Positions 49,392 through 57,429 of a stretch of DNA of 64,000 nucleotides are shown here, piece after piece (the first letter of the stretch is position 1; every line of letters starts with the position of its first letter). Source of the stretch: Pseudarthrobacter enclensis (GTDB lineage: Bacteria; Actinomycetota; Actinomycetes; Actinomycetales; Micrococcaceae). The DNA lies in NCBI RefSeq assembly GCF_030811655.1, contig NZ_JAUSRE010000003.1, forward strand, positions 186,001 through 250,000. Reading direction: 5' to 3'. A program made the position numbers and the translations under genes. The notes under the pieces are model-generated. The model worked only from the letters and a program-made list of their open reading frames with translations. It did not search any database and had not been told where the DNA came from.

Positions 49392-50093
49392 TCAGGCAGG
49401 AAGGTCCAGCTGCTGCACGATGATCCGGGCCGTCGCGGGGTCCCCCAGGATACGAAAGTGGCCCGCCACCGGCAGTTCGATGTTCGTGGCACCGGGAAGG
49501 ACGCTGCCTTCGGGGATATGCGGATCGAACGGCCCGTACAGGGACGTGATGCGGCTGTTGACGGTCAGTTCACGGGACATCTGGAGCGTCAGCGGGTTCC
49601 GCGGGGAGAAGATCCGCAGGCTGGGCAGCAGCATGTAGCGGGCGTAGCGTGATCCGGAAAAGGGGGCGCACACGGCGATCATCCGGTCGATCCGGTGCTC
49701 GGGATCCAGGGACAGCATGGTGTATTTGCCAATCAGGCCGCCCTTGCTGTGCGCCACCAGGATGGCATTGTGCAGCCCCGCCTCCTCCACGTGCTGGGCC
49801 ACCAGCCTGGCGGCGTCCGGCACCTTGAGCTTGTTCCGCTGAAGCACCGTCACCACGTGCACGGGATGCCCGGCATCGTGGATTGCCTGGATGAGCGGCA
49901 TCATGAACTGCCAGTTTTCGTACACTCCGGGGATGATCAGCACGGGCGCCTTGGTGCCGTTGCGGAAGGACTCCGGCTGCACGCGGGACAGGAATCCGCG
50001 GACCTGCCAGCCCGCGGCGTACACATAGTCCTGAGCCCACCACACAGCCTTCTGCAGCGGACTGATGCGGGCGGCGGCGCCGGGATCACTCAT
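49392..50093 (-). CDS. Alpha/beta hydrolase (lipase/esterase-like)
   Basis: 233-residue hydrolase. Core strand VLIIPGVYENWQFMMPLI, nucleophile elbow VAHSKGGLIGKY (Ser within AHSKG, a G-x-S-x-G variant), an Asp in SLYGPFDPHIPEG and a His in VAGHFRILGDP give the likely catalytic triad. No signal peptide is seen. The protein resembles PGAP1-like or triacylglycerol lipases; substrate unknown. The ATG lies six bases after a TATTCT box (50100-50105), so a leaderless message is likely. Confidence 0.85.
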   Translation of the reverse strand: MSDPGAAARISPLQKAVWWAQDYVYAAGWQVRGFLSRVQPESFRNGTKAPVLIIPGVYENWQFMMPLIQAIHDAGHPVHVVTVLQRNKLKVPDAARLVAQHVEEAGLHNAILVAHSKGGLIGKYTMLSLDPEHRIDRMIAVCAPFSGSRYARYMLLPSLRIFSPRNPLTLQMSRELTVNSRITSLYGPFDPHIPEGSVLPGATNIELPVAGHFRILGDPATARIIVQQLDLPA

Positions 50094-50099
50094 GTGTCG

Positions 50100-50105
50100 A
50101 GAATA
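50100..50105 (-). promoter_or_regulatory. -10 box of the hydrolase gene
   Basis: TATTCT on the minus strand, six bases from the ATG; leaderless type. Confidence 0.45.
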
Positions 50106-50151
50106 GCCTCGGCCAACGCCCTACCCACCAAACCGGGCCGCAAACACACCC

Positions 50152-51369
50152 TTAGTAGTTGCGGCGGTGCTTCAGGCGGGGAATCACGACGGCGAACACG
50201 GCCGCCGCCGCGAACCCCAGGATGCCCGTGGCTGAGATCCCCGGGCCCAGGGAGGCGAGCGCCGTCACCCCGGAGAGCAGGACTGGGCCGCCGGTGGAGC
50301 CCGCGTCCGCCATGAACCGCCAGAGGCCCAGGAACTGGCCGCGGCCGCGGTCCGGGGAGAAGTCGGCGCCGAGGGTCATCACCAGCCCGGAGCTGATGCC
50401 GTTGCCGAAGCCGATCAGCAGCGCCGCCAGCAGCAGCCCCGCAAAGGAGCCGGTGAGCGGGATCAGGAGCAGCGCGGTGCCCATGATCAGCGTGGACGGA
50501 ACCGCCACCCACTGCCGCCCCTTGCGGTCCATGAGTCTTCCGGCGGGATAGAACACCAGCATGTCGATGGCGCCGGACAGCCCGTAGATAAGGGACGCGG
50601 AGGTGGCGTCCATGCCCAGGTGGTCGGACCAGAGCGGAATCACCACCTGGCGGGAGGACCGCAGCGCGCTGAGCAGCAGGATGCCCATGCCGAGCGAAAG
50701 GAACACGCCCGCATGCGAGACGGCGACGCTCCGCAGCGTGGGCTGGGGGCCGGCGTCCCCGCCTGGCTGGACATCCGGCGTCGTAAGATCCGGGATGGTG
50801 AGGGACAGCAGCGCGGCGGCCGCCATTGCCGCCGCCCCCACCCAGTAGGCACCTGCGATGCCAAGGAACTGCATCGCAGCGGCCCCTGCGAACGGGCCGA
50901 TGAACACACCGATCCGGTTCACGCCGCCCAGGGTGGACAGCGCCCGGGCGCGGAAGGGCACGGGCACGGCCTCGGTGAGGTACTTCTGCCGGGCCAGGCC
51001 AAACACCGACCCGGACATCCCGACGACGGTCATCGCCGCGGCGAGCAGCCACAGCCCGTTCGGGGCCAGGGCGGACATGGCGGCGGCGGCCAGGGCCAGG
51101 CCGGCTGCGACGGCGGCGCCCACGATGGACCAGCGCTCACCGAAACGGAGGGTCACCAGGGATGCAGGGAGGTTGAAGAACCAGGACCCCAGCCCGATCA
51201 GGGTGACGATCAATGCCGCGACGGCCACGGAGGCACCCAGTTCGCGGGCCGACAACGCCACTACCGGGAGGATGGCACCCTGCCCGATGCCGAACAGGAG
51301 CGTGGGACCAAAAGCGGCCACGGCAATTTCGCGCAGGCTGAAGGGCTGGGGATCATTCGGGGAAGTCAT
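50152..51369 (-). CDS. Major facilitator superfamily transporter
   Basis: 405-residue MFS protein with twelve helices. The helix 2-3 loop has TLRFGERWSIVGAAVAA, and the second half carries YPAGRLMDRKGRQWVAVPST, a good match to the MFS motif A. Resembles multidrug efflux permeases. The ATG follows TAGGAT (51377-51382) by seven bases. Substrate unknown. Confidence 0.88.
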   Translation of the reverse strand: MTSPNDPQPFSLREIAVAAFGPTLLFGIGQGAILPVVALSARELGASVAVAALIVTLIGLGSWFFNLPASLVTLRFGERWSIVGAAVAAGLALAAAAMSALAPNGLWLLAAAMTVVGMSGSVFGLARQKYLTEAVPVPFRARALSTLGGVNRIGVFIGPFAGAAAMQFLGIAGAYWVGAAAMAAAALLSLTIPDLTTPDVQPGGDAGPQPTLRSVAVSHAGVFLSLGMGILLLSALRSSRQVVIPLWSDHLGMDATSASLIYGLSGAIDMLVFYPAGRLMDRKGRQWVAVPSTLIMGTALLLIPLTGSFAGLLLAALLIGFGNGISSGLVMTLGADFSPDRGRGQFLGLWRFMADAGSTGGPVLLSGVTALASLGPGISATGILGFAAAAVFAVVIPRLKHRRNY

Positions 51370-51376
51370 CGGATTT

Positions 51377-51382
51377 ATCCTA
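51377..51382 (-). promoter_or_regulatory. -10 box of the MFS gene
   Basis: TAGGAT on the minus strand ends seven bases before the ATG; no clear -35 box. Confidence 0.4.
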
Positions 51383-51459
51383 TGGCCGCTCCCTTTCGCC
51401 GCAGGATGGGGTGTGAGGCACCCGACAAATCCCGTGCTGGGCGGCGTGCATAGGCAGGC

Positions 51460-51897
51460 TCAGCGTGCCCTGGGCGAGAACCCGGCCAGCGCGCGGAACA
51501 GGTTGATGATCTCCACCACAGCACCGATGATCGAGCCCACGATTCCAAGCACCAGGAAAACCCGCACCAGCACCGGCCAGCCGGACCAGCTCCCGCCGAA
51601 GTCGAAGGGGAAAAACTCCCAAAGCCGGAGCACCGCCGCCAGGCCAATACCCATAGCCACCAGGTTCCCGAGGGCCAGGAGTGCCCTGGAACGGATCACC
51701 GCGCAGACCACGTTCACGATGATGCCTGCAACCAGGGTGGCATTGATGAGGTCCAGCACGCGGGCCATGTCCGCCGTCAGGAAGGGCAGAACCTGCCAGC
51801 CGGGCCAGATGTTGATCCCGTAGAGCAGCAGGGCGTTCACCACGGCGGAGCCAACGCTGCCGCTGCGGCTCGGGTGGATTGAGGTCCTCTCCGCCAT
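51460..51897 (-). CDS. Hypothetical membrane protein with four helices
   Basis: 145 residues, four hydrophobic helices (near 18-38, 48-68, 72-94, 112-132), short loops, and a basic end FSPRAR. The first helix carries LLYGINIWPGWQVLPFL, reminiscent of small actinobacterial DUF-type membrane proteins; the family could not be named. The start at 51897 is preceded four bases upstream by a 15-base palindrome. Confidence 0.7.
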   Translation of the reverse strand: MAERTSIHPSRSGSVGSAVVNALLLYGINIWPGWQVLPFLTADMARVLDLINATLVAGIIVNVVCAVIRSRALLALGNLVAMGIGLAAVLRLWEFFPFDFGGSWSGWPVLVRVFLVLGIVGSIIGAVVEIINLFRALAGFSPRAR

Positions 51898-51901
51898 GGC
51901 A

Positions 51902-51916
51902 ACAGGGTCGCCCTGT
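51902..51916. promoter_or_regulatory. Palindrome at the start of the membrane-protein gene
   Basis: ACAGGG-TCG-CCCTGT, perfect 6-bp arms, four bases before the ATG, where it would hide the ribosome site if folded in RNA or act as an operator in DNA. Confidence 0.45.
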
Positions 51917-51969
51917 GTGCAGCGGGGCCGGAAGTGCCGAAGGTCCCACCGGCAAGGGTCAGCCGGTGG

Positions 51970-52584
51970 TCAGTATCCCTCGAGAAGTTCCCTGGCTTTG
52001 CCGTTGACGGCGGCGTTCACCAGTTCCTCGGCCACAATATGCAGTTTGACGTTGGCGTGCTGGCTGCGGGCGGCCAGCATCTGGAACGCAACCGGCGGTT
52101 CCACCCCCTGCAGTGCAATGATGATTCCCTTGGCCTGCTCAATCACGGCCTTGTGCGCGTAGGCGCCCTCGATTGCTTCAGTAGCCGCCTGCTGGGATTC
52201 GATGCGGAGGCTCTGGGTCACATCCACCATGAACCCGCGCGCCTGCTCCACCCGGCCGGAGGCTGCAGCCTCTGCCTGCAGAGCAGAAAACACGCGCCGT
52301 TCCCTCCCGTGGACGTCGATGACGCGGTGCAGCAGGGCTCCCTGGCCTCCCGACTGCAGCAGGTTCTTCCACACGGCACGGAGCGGCTCGCGGTCCTGTG
52401 GGTGTTTGTGCGCCATCAGCAGGTCGAAGGTGGGAACCACCTCCCCCCGGCGCAGTCCGTGGATGCGGAACATCCCCTCGGACCATTTCATCTTTCCTGT
52501 GGCCACATCCAGTTCGAAGGTGCCGGACGGGCACTCGGTACCGGCGCGAAGCGGAAAAAGGTAGGTATCAAGGTTTGACCACAT
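51970..52584 (-). CDS. PAS-ANTAR RNA-binding antiterminator
   Basis: 204-residue signalling protein. PAS fold in residues 1-120 (GTFELDVATGKMKWSEGMFR), then a C-terminal ANTAR domain AVIEQAKGIIIALQGVEPPV with SQHANVKLHIVAEELVNAA. ANTAR proteins bind paired hairpins in mRNA and prevent termination, usually once activated by the sensor. The target is not visible next to the gene. Start ATG at 52584 has GGAGAAAG five bases upstream; a TTG further upstream is less likely. Confidence 0.9.
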   Translation of the reverse strand: MWSNLDTYLFPLRAGTECPSGTFELDVATGKMKWSEGMFRIHGLRRGEVVPTFDLLMAHKHPQDREPLRAVWKNLLQSGGQGALLHRVIDVHGRERRVFSALQAEAAASGRVEQARGFMVDVTQSLRIESQQAATEAIEGAYAHKAVIEQAKGIIIALQGVEPPVAFQMLAARSQHANVKLHIVAEELVNAAVNGKARELLEGY

Positions 52585-52773
52585 ATCTTTCTCCAAAGTC
52601 GGCTAAACACCCCCAGTCGGCTATCGGCATCACACTAGCCCAAATTCCTTCCGCGCGAAGCAGGCGAAAGACCCGGGGTCGGCAAAAAGCGGGGGTCACA
52701 AAAGGCCCCGCGAGGAGTAGCGTTCGCCTTATGGGGCACTGAAGCGCGTCCCAATCCAAGGGGAGGTCAATTC

Positions 52774-53115
52774 ATGGGTGAAGTATGGATCCGCACGCTG
52801 GGCAACGGGCTGGTCCGCGCGGACCGGGTCACCGAAATATCTTCCACCCGCGGGTCCCTTCATGAGAACCAGGGGTTTTCACTGAAGGTCATCGTGGACG
52901 GCAAGGGCCACGTATTGATTGACGACGGCGACCTGCAGGGGTCGCTGCCCGAGCGGCTGGAATACGCAAGGCACATGGAGGATGCCCTGCTCCTGGCCAT
53001 CGACGAAGCACGCGGGAACGAGGCCTCCATAGTGATCTCATATGAGCCTGAACGTGAGCGGTGGTCGGCTGCACCCGTTTCCGTATTAACAGGAATACTC
53101 CCCGAGGTCGTCTGA
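52774..53115 (+). CDS. Hypothetical protein (113 aa)
   Basis: Unrecognised soluble protein: beta-rich first half (MGEVWIRTLGNGLVRADRVT; HVLIDDGDLQG) and a helix with ERLEYARHMEDALLLAIDEA. AAGGGGAGG lies nine bases before the ATG, so it is a real, well-translated gene. A hairpin follows that ends transcription towards trxB. Function not inferable. Confidence 0.7.
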   Translation: MGEVWIRTLGNGLVRADRVTEISSTRGSLHENQGFSLKVIVDGKGHVLIDDGDLQGSLPERLEYARHMEDALLLAIDEARGNEASIVISYEPERERWSAAPVSVLTGILPEVV

Positions 53116-53130
53116 ACCGGGGAGTCTTCG

Positions 53131-53163
53131 TCCTGCCCGGGCGCGGTTGGTACCCGGGCAGGA
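53131..53163. terminator. Hairpin between small gene and trxB
   Basis: TCCTGCCCGGG and its exact complement flank an 11-base loop between two convergent genes; a smaller dyad ACTCCCC/GGGGAGT (53097-53124) precedes it. Confidence 0.85.
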
Positions 53164-53166
53164 GCC

Positions 53167-54144
53167 CTAGCTGTGCGTCGGTTCCTCCACCAGCGCGGTG
53201 GCGATACTGGCGGCATCCTCCAGCGCCGCGAGGAACCGCTCGGCATCCAGTGCGGCAGCGCAGCCGGTACCGGCGGCGGTAATGGCCTGGCGGTACCGGT
53301 GGTCAACTGCATCGCCGCAGGCAAAGACTCCCGGCAAATTGGTGCATGTGGTGGGCGAATCCACCTTGATGTAGCCCTCCTCGTCCAGGTCCACCTGGCC
53401 GGCAACCAGGTCAGTGCGCGGCAGATGGCCGATGGCAACGAAGATGCCGGTGGCGTCCTGGTGCCGGGTTTCGCCGGAGCGGGTGTCCGTGAGGGTCACG
53501 CCGGTGACCTTTCCGTCGCCGTGGATGGCGGTGACGGCGGAGTTCCAGGCGAAGCGGATCTTGGGGTTGTCCTTGGCGCGCTGGGCCATGATGCGGGAGG
53601 CGCGCAGTTCACCCTTGCGGACCACGACGGTCACGGACTTTCCGAAGCGGGTCAGGAAGGTGGCTTCCTCCATGGCGGAATCGCCGCCGCCCACCACGAT
53701 GATGTCCTGGTCGCGGAAGAAGAACCCGTCGCAGGTGGCGCACCAGGAGACACCGTGGCCGCTGAACTTCTTCTCCTCCGGCAGCCCCAGTTCCTTGTAC
53801 GCGGACCCGGTGGCCAGGATGACGGCCGGGGCCTCGTAGGTCTCCCCTCCCCCGGTGACCACGCGCTTCACGGGACCCTTGAGGTCAACGGACGTGGCGT
53901 CGTCGTACTCGATCCGTGCGCCGAACTTCTCAGCCTGCTGCTGCAGGCCGTCCATCAGTTCCGGGCCCTGGACTCCGGCAGGGAAACCGGGGAAGTTCTC
54001 CACCTCGGTGGTGTTCATCAACGCGCCGCCGGCAGTGACGGACCCCGCCAGGACCAAGGGGTTCAGGCCGGCGCGGGCGGCGTAGATGGCGGCGGTGTAG
54101 CCGGACGGGCCGGAGCCGATAATGATCAGCTGTTCTTTGCTCAT
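53167..54144 (-). CDS. trxB: Thioredoxin reductase
   Basis: FAD/NADPH disulfide reductase that keeps thioredoxin reduced. 325 residues with FAD site [20 protein letters not shown], redox pair [11 protein letters not shown] (CATC), NADPH site [17 protein letters not shown], and [19 protein letters not shown] near the C terminus. Start at 54144 has GAAGGACACC upstream; longer frame extensions are Arg-rich and rejected. Thioredoxin could donate electrons to the APS reductase encoded elsewhere in the window. The C terminus has a normal end after ALDAERFLA plus about 20 residues. Confidence 0.95.
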   Translation of the reverse strand: MSKEQLIIIGSGPSGYTAAIYAARAGLNPLVLAGSVTAGGALMNTTEVENFPGFPAGVQGPELMDGLQQQAEKFGARIEYDDATSVDLKGPVKRVVTGGGETYEAPAVILATGSAYKELGLPEEKKFSGHGVSWCATCDGFFFRDQDIIVVGGGDSAMEEATFLTRFGKSVTVVVRKGELRASRIMAQRAKDNPKIRFAWNSAVTAIHGDGKVTGVTLTDTRSGETRHQDATGIFVAIGHLPRTDLVAGQVDLDEEGYIKVDSPTTCTNLPGVFACGDAVDHRYRQAITAAGTGCAAALDAERFLAALEDAASIATALVEEPTHS

Positions 54145-54239
54145 TGGGTGTCCTTCGGTGGCGGTACTGCGGGGGCGTGCCCGCGCTGCTCGGGCGGGGG
54201 TTCGATGACTAGTCAATCACCAGGTCCGATTCTTTCACT

Positions 54240-54265
54240 GCTTGCGGGTGCACGCCCCTGCAAGC
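54240..54265. repeat. Hairpin upstream of trxB
   Basis: GCTTGCGGG and its near complement flank a short loop in the 315-base gap between trxB and the next plus-strand gene. Possible attenuator or dyad operator. Confidence 0.4.
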
Positions 54266-54357
54266 TGGGCGGCGAAAGAGGCCGGAGCGTGGTTCCAACC
54301 TACCCACGGCCGACCAACTGAGAGGAAACTGCACTCGATGTAATAAACGTCACTGTG

Positions 54358-54386
54358 TTGCGCGCATCACATTGGTTGCCTAATCT
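54358..54386 (+). promoter_or_regulatory. Promoter of the 54460 gene
   Basis: TTGCGC (54358-54363), a 17-base spacer and TAATCT (54381-54386); predicted start of transcription near 54393, giving a 5' leader of about 67 bases. The remainder of the 315-base gap holds the trxB upstream region and a hairpin. Confidence 0.55.
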
Positions 54387-54459
54387 AATGGAGGCTTAAG
54401 CAAACAGGCCATGCAAGAAGCTGCAGCGTCGCAGCCAATGCCGGGGAAGGCTTTACAAC

Positions 54460-54783
54460 TTGAACTCAAAGCTAAACATCGTGGTCCGGGTTGATCTGGA
54501 CCACAGCAAGGCCCAGGTGATTGCAAAGGGGCATATCACCATCCACAGCGTCAACGCCCTCTATGTCGTGGCTAAGCGTGCCAAATCCCTCAAGGGAGGA
54601 CTGGACCTGGAACTGGATGTCTCCAGCGCCCTGGTGGACCAGGAGGCGCTGGACATGCTCCGCACCGCCTCGGAAACAAGGCACCTGCCCGCCAAAATCG
54701 ATCCGGCGCAGGTGCCCTGCACCATCAGCGTGCTGGCCGGGCGCCGACATCCACGTCCCTCCGCAGGCCGCCTGGCCGCCTAG
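54460..54783 (+). CDS. Hypothetical protein (107 aa), STAS-like secondary structure
   Basis: Small alpha/beta protein (LNIVVRVDLDHSKAQVIAKG; LDLELDVSSALVDQEALDML) whose strand-helix order recalls STAS anti-sigma antagonists, but the phosphorylatable Ser/Thr signature is not obvious, so the family is uncertain. Start is TTG at 54460 with GGGGAAGG nine bases upstream, unusual but well supported. Promoter and leader are clear. The C-terminal Arg/Pro-rich tail may lie outside the folded domain. Confidence 0.6.
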   Translation: MNSKLNIVVRVDLDHSKAQVIAKGHITIHSVNALYVVAKRAKSLKGGLDLELDVSSALVDQEALDMLRTASETRHLPAKIDPAQVPCTISVLAGRRHPRPSAGRLAA

Positions 54784-54957
54784 CAGTCCCGGCCGCTCGC
54801 GGCGCCCACCTTTCGGGCCAGAACCGGCCGTCCACTCTTTCCTTATCCACTCCAGACGACCCGGAGTGCAGCTGCATCTGAACAGACGGATGGCTGCACT
54901 TCGGGGACACGCGGACTATGCAGCCCCAGCCCTCCCGGCCCGGGGCTGCAACCACAT

Positions 54958-55398
54958 TTAGGCCAGCGGGCCGCCGGCCAGGAATTCCCGGAGCTCCAGT
55001 GCGCTGAGGCCGGCCGCCCTGCCCAGAGCCTCCTGCCCCACGCCTGCGCGGGAGGCGCTCCGGACAGCGTTCTCGAACCGTTCCTGCGCTGCGTCAAGCT
55101 CCCATTGAAGGCTCTCCAGCCGGGCCGAGGCCAGGCGGACGGCTTCGAGGGGCTCACCGCCTGTCCCCCCGTCCACCCTGTGGCCGCACGGGCAGGTCCA
55201 TTCGGCTGCGCCCAGCTCCAGCGGCGCCCATCCCAGTTCGGCTATGGCAACCGGGGCGGCCGTCATCGCCGCGCCGCAGTGGAAGGGAGCAGCCGGGTCC
55301 TCGAGCACCATGGGCGCTGATGCATGGCGCGGAACTTCATCATGTCCCGGGACGGGGAGCGACTCTCCCGGTGCCTGGGGTTCAAGTACTGCAGTCAT
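54958..55398 (-). CDS. Hypothetical protein with Cys/His cluster (146 aa)
   Basis: Starts MTAVLEPQAPGESLPVPG and contains PFHCGAAM and WTCPCGHR, a possible zinc-binding cluster, followed by a helical second half (LASARLESLQWELDAAQERF) and a helix-turn-helix-like segment near the C terminus (VGQEALGRAAGLSALELREF). Unrecognised. Located downstream of a MarR regulator on the same strand, with a dyad sharing GTTAGAC with that regulator's upstream region; thus probably a member of its regulon. Confidence 0.6.
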   Translation of the reverse strand: MTAVLEPQAPGESLPVPGHDEVPRHASAPMVLEDPAAPFHCGAAMTAAPVAIAELGWAPLELGAAEWTCPCGHRVDGGTGGEPLEAVRLASARLESLQWELDAAQERFENAVRSASRAGVGQEALGRAAGLSALELREFLAGGPLA

Positions 55399-55413
55399 GC
55401 GAGCCGCCATCCG

Positions 55414-55446
55414 ATAGTTAACTAACAATGTAGCTAGTCTAACTAG
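55414..55446. promoter_or_regulatory. Candidate MarR operator before the 55398 gene
   Basis: Contains the perfect TAGTTAACTA (55415-55424) and GTTAGACTAGC on the minus strand; GTTAGAC recurs in the upstream region of the MarR gene. Confidence 0.4.
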
Positions 55447-55460
55447 GATTACGCCCTTGT

Positions 55461-55979
55461 CTACCTGCGGACGGCAGCGGACGCGGCATTGACAGCCTCC
55501 ACCGCTTCCCGCATGCGCATCAGGAAGTTCATCACCGCTTGAACCTCGTCCGGGGTCAGCGACTCGGCTGCCTCCAGCATTCGCTGGTGCATCTGGTTGA
55601 GGTTGTGCCGGACCTCCTCCTCCGCACCGGGAGTAGGACGGAGGATGACGGCCCGACGGTCCGAAGGGTGGGGCTCACGAGTGACATGGCCGCCGGCAAC
55701 CAGCCTGTCCACCAAACTGGTCATTGACGCTGACGTCACGCCGAGGCGGCCCGCGAGCTCCGTGGGACGGATTCCTGCGCCGGCAGCATCTGCGTCAATG
55801 AGGTAGCGCAGCGCCAGGAGGTCGGTCTCCCCCATCGCAACGGAGGAGCGCGTGCGCCGGCGCATGGCGCTTTCTGAGGTCCGGAACTCCCGGAGGGCGT
55901 TGATGATGTCAACGGGTCCGGGCTGTCCGCCCTCCACAGGTGGGTAGCTGTGGCCTTCGCTTGCACCGTGCGGGTTCAT
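55461..55979 (-). CDS. MarR family transcriptional regulator
   Basis: 172 residues. Winged helix with recognition region IRPTELAGRLGVTSASMTSL, wing THREPHPSDRRAVILRPT-like signature (VTREPHPSDRRAVILRPTPG), and flanking dimerisation helices. The DRR wing is a hallmark of MarR. AAGGAATTC precedes the ATG. Probably autoregulated through a dyad about 23 bases upstream of its start, and may control the downstream gene. Ligand unknown. Confidence 0.92.
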   Translation of the reverse strand: MNPHGASEGHSYPPVEGGQPGPVDIINALREFRTSESAMRRRTRSSVAMGETDLLALRYLIDADAAGAGIRPTELAGRLGVTSASMTSLVDRLVAGGHVTREPHPSDRRAVILRPTPGAEEEVRHNLNQMHQRMLEAAESLTPDEVQAVMNFLMRMREAVEAVNAASAAVRR

Positions 55980-56001
55980 GCGAATTCCTTCGATATCCTA
56001 C

Positions 56002-56020
56002 TTGCTTGGCTGTCTAACAA
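56002..56020. promoter_or_regulatory. Near-palindrome upstream of the MarR gene
   Basis: TTGCTTGGCTGTCTAACAA, 19 bases with 11 symmetric positions; the half TTGTTAGAC (minus strand) recurs before the downstream gene. Typical size for a MarR site. Confidence 0.45.
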
Positions 56021-56184
56021 ACCAATGGTAGCCCACTTGGACGGATCCCACCTCCACCACGTTGAAAAGGCCGCACAGGTACTCACGCAGGGCCCGGGGA
56101 AAAGTAGAGTACCTGCTACTCGTGCCGCCACCACCCGGTCGCCAATAAGTTTCTAGGAAACCCGCGGCAGGTGGCTGACGGGGT

Positions 56185-56958
56185 ATGACCGGACGGGGGT
56201 GCAGGGTGGCGGTTGGCCCGGCAAACAACAAGGGGCCCGAGCGGCAGGGATTCCTGCTGGACCTGGTGACAGGGGCCGACGGGGAGGGGGGATCGCTGCA
56301 AAAGCTCGCCGACGGCGCCGCCCGCTGGATCAGTACCACGGCCGGTGCGCCCGTCGAGTGCGCCGCGGTGCTGCACCGGCAGCGATGCTGTCCTTCCATC
56401 GCCGGAAGCACTCCGGAGGCGGCAAGCGTTGCCGCGGCCGAAGATGAGCACGCGGACGGACCGGCGGCACTCGGCTCGGCACTGGCTGCGCCCGCAGTGG
56501 TCAATGTGGGCGGTTCACGCTGGCAGGCGTACCGCAGGCGGCTGTTGGAAAGAGGCTTCGGCTCAGCACTCGCCGTTCCCCTGGAACTCCAGGCGGGCTC
56601 CGCCGGCGCCGTCATATTCCTGGGCCCGCCAAACTTCGGCTTCAACGCCAGGGTGGTCCATGAGGCATCCTGGTTCGCCGGAGTCGCCTCACAAAGCCTG
56701 AAACTGGCCCTTGACGTACATGGCGTTATCCGTGCCGGGGACAACCTCAAACAGGTACTGGAAAGCAGGACCAGCATTGACGTTGCCTGCGGAGTGCTCA
56801 TGGCGCAGAACCGCTGCTCCTATTCGGAGGCATTCGGCAAGCTCGCAGGTACCTCCAGGAACCGCAACCTCAAGGTCCGCAGTGTGGCGGACAGTATCCT
56901 CAAGGCGATGCCCAGCGGCGCGCCCGGAACCCGGTTCGAGCCCCCGGCAATTGCCTGA
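56185..56958 (+). CDS. GAF-ANTAR antiterminator protein
   Basis: 257 residues. GAF sensor domain in residues 20-175 (SRWQAYRRRLLERGFGSALA; VPLELQAGSAGAVIFLGPP) followed by ANTAR SRTSIDVACGVLMAQNRCSY and FGKLAGTSRNRNLKVRSVA. The usual A/G-Q-A in the ANTAR helix is changed to VACGVLM. Second ANTAR protein within 4 kb. Start taken at 56185; a GTG at 56206 with a G-rich site is possible. Confidence 0.88.
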   Translation: MTGRGCRVAVGPANNKGPERQGFLLDLVTGADGEGGSLQKLADGAARWISTTAGAPVECAAVLHRQRCCPSIAGSTPEAASVAAAEDEHADGPAALGSALAAPAVVNVGGSRWQAYRRRLLERGFGSALAVPLELQAGSAGAVIFLGPPNFGFNARVVHEASWFAGVASQSLKLALDVHGVIRAGDNLKQVLESRTSIDVACGVLMAQNRCSYSEAFGKLAGTSRNRNLKVRSVADSILKAMPSGAPGTRFEPPAIA

Positions 56959-57004
56959 TACAGGCGCGGGACCCCTCAGACGCCCGCTGCGGCGGCGTGA
57001 TGCC

Positions 57005-57109
57005 TTAGTGGCGTGCCCGTGCGCGGATAAGGCCGGCCGCCACCAGCCCTGCACACCCAAGTGAAGCCAGCATGCCGCCGAGAGCCATGAAGTAGTCGGT
57101 AATGGTCAT
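57005..57109 (-). CDS. Small single-helix membrane protein (34 aa)
   Basis: Short gene read directly from the sequence: starts MTITDYFMALGGMLASLG, continues with a hydrophobic CAGLVAAGLI segment and ends in a basic RARARH tail. GGAGCGCAGG lies six to seven bases before the ATG, a good ribosome site. A single membrane helix with positive C-terminal end fits a small inner-membrane protein. Lies between the GAF-ANTAR gene and a small zinc-ribbon gene, on the opposite strand. Function unknown. Confidence 0.6.
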   Translation of the reverse strand: MTITDYFMALGGMLASLGCAGLVAAGLIRARARH

Positions 57110-57270
57110 TGTCCTGCGCTCCTTCCGTCCTGCCGATGAGCCCAAGCTACGCGGCGAAACTCAGTGTTGCCTGAAGGATCGCCAGCAGGTTCGGTCAAGA
57201 TCCGGTAAAGGAAGAATGCGGGGATCCACATACTTGGCCACCGTGACCTTTCCTTTGCCATGGCGTTCCG

Positions 57271-57276
57271 TATTAT
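57271..57276 (+). promoter_or_regulatory. -10 box of the small zinc-ribbon gene
   Basis: TATTAT ends six bases before the ATG at 57283, giving a leaderless start; no Shine-Dalgarno sequence is present. Confidence 0.5.
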
Positions 57277-57282
57277 TCATGC

Positions 57283-57429
57283 ATGTGGACTAAACAAAGC
57301 CAGAGTTTCTGCCCCACCTGCGGCAGGACCACCAATCACGTCACCCACTTCCAAAAGGACGACGCCGGTTCCCTGGTTGCCCACGTCCACTGCGCCGAGT
57401 GCCCGGAGACCGCGGCGGCTGTTGCCTAG
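57283..57429 (+). CDS. Small zinc-ribbon protein (48 aa)
   Basis: Starts MWTKQSQSFCPTCGRTTNH and ends with HVHCAECPETAAAVA; two CXXC pairs about 24 residues apart, plus nearby histidines, give a treble-clef or zinc-ribbon arrangement as seen in small actinobacterial proteins. The length and leaderless -10 box support a real gene although it is short. The stop overlaps by four bases the end of the convergent MFS gene. Role unknown; nucleic-acid binding is possible. Confidence 0.62.
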   Translation: MWTKQSQSFCPTCGRTTNHVTHFQKDDAGSLVAHVHCAECPETAAAVA

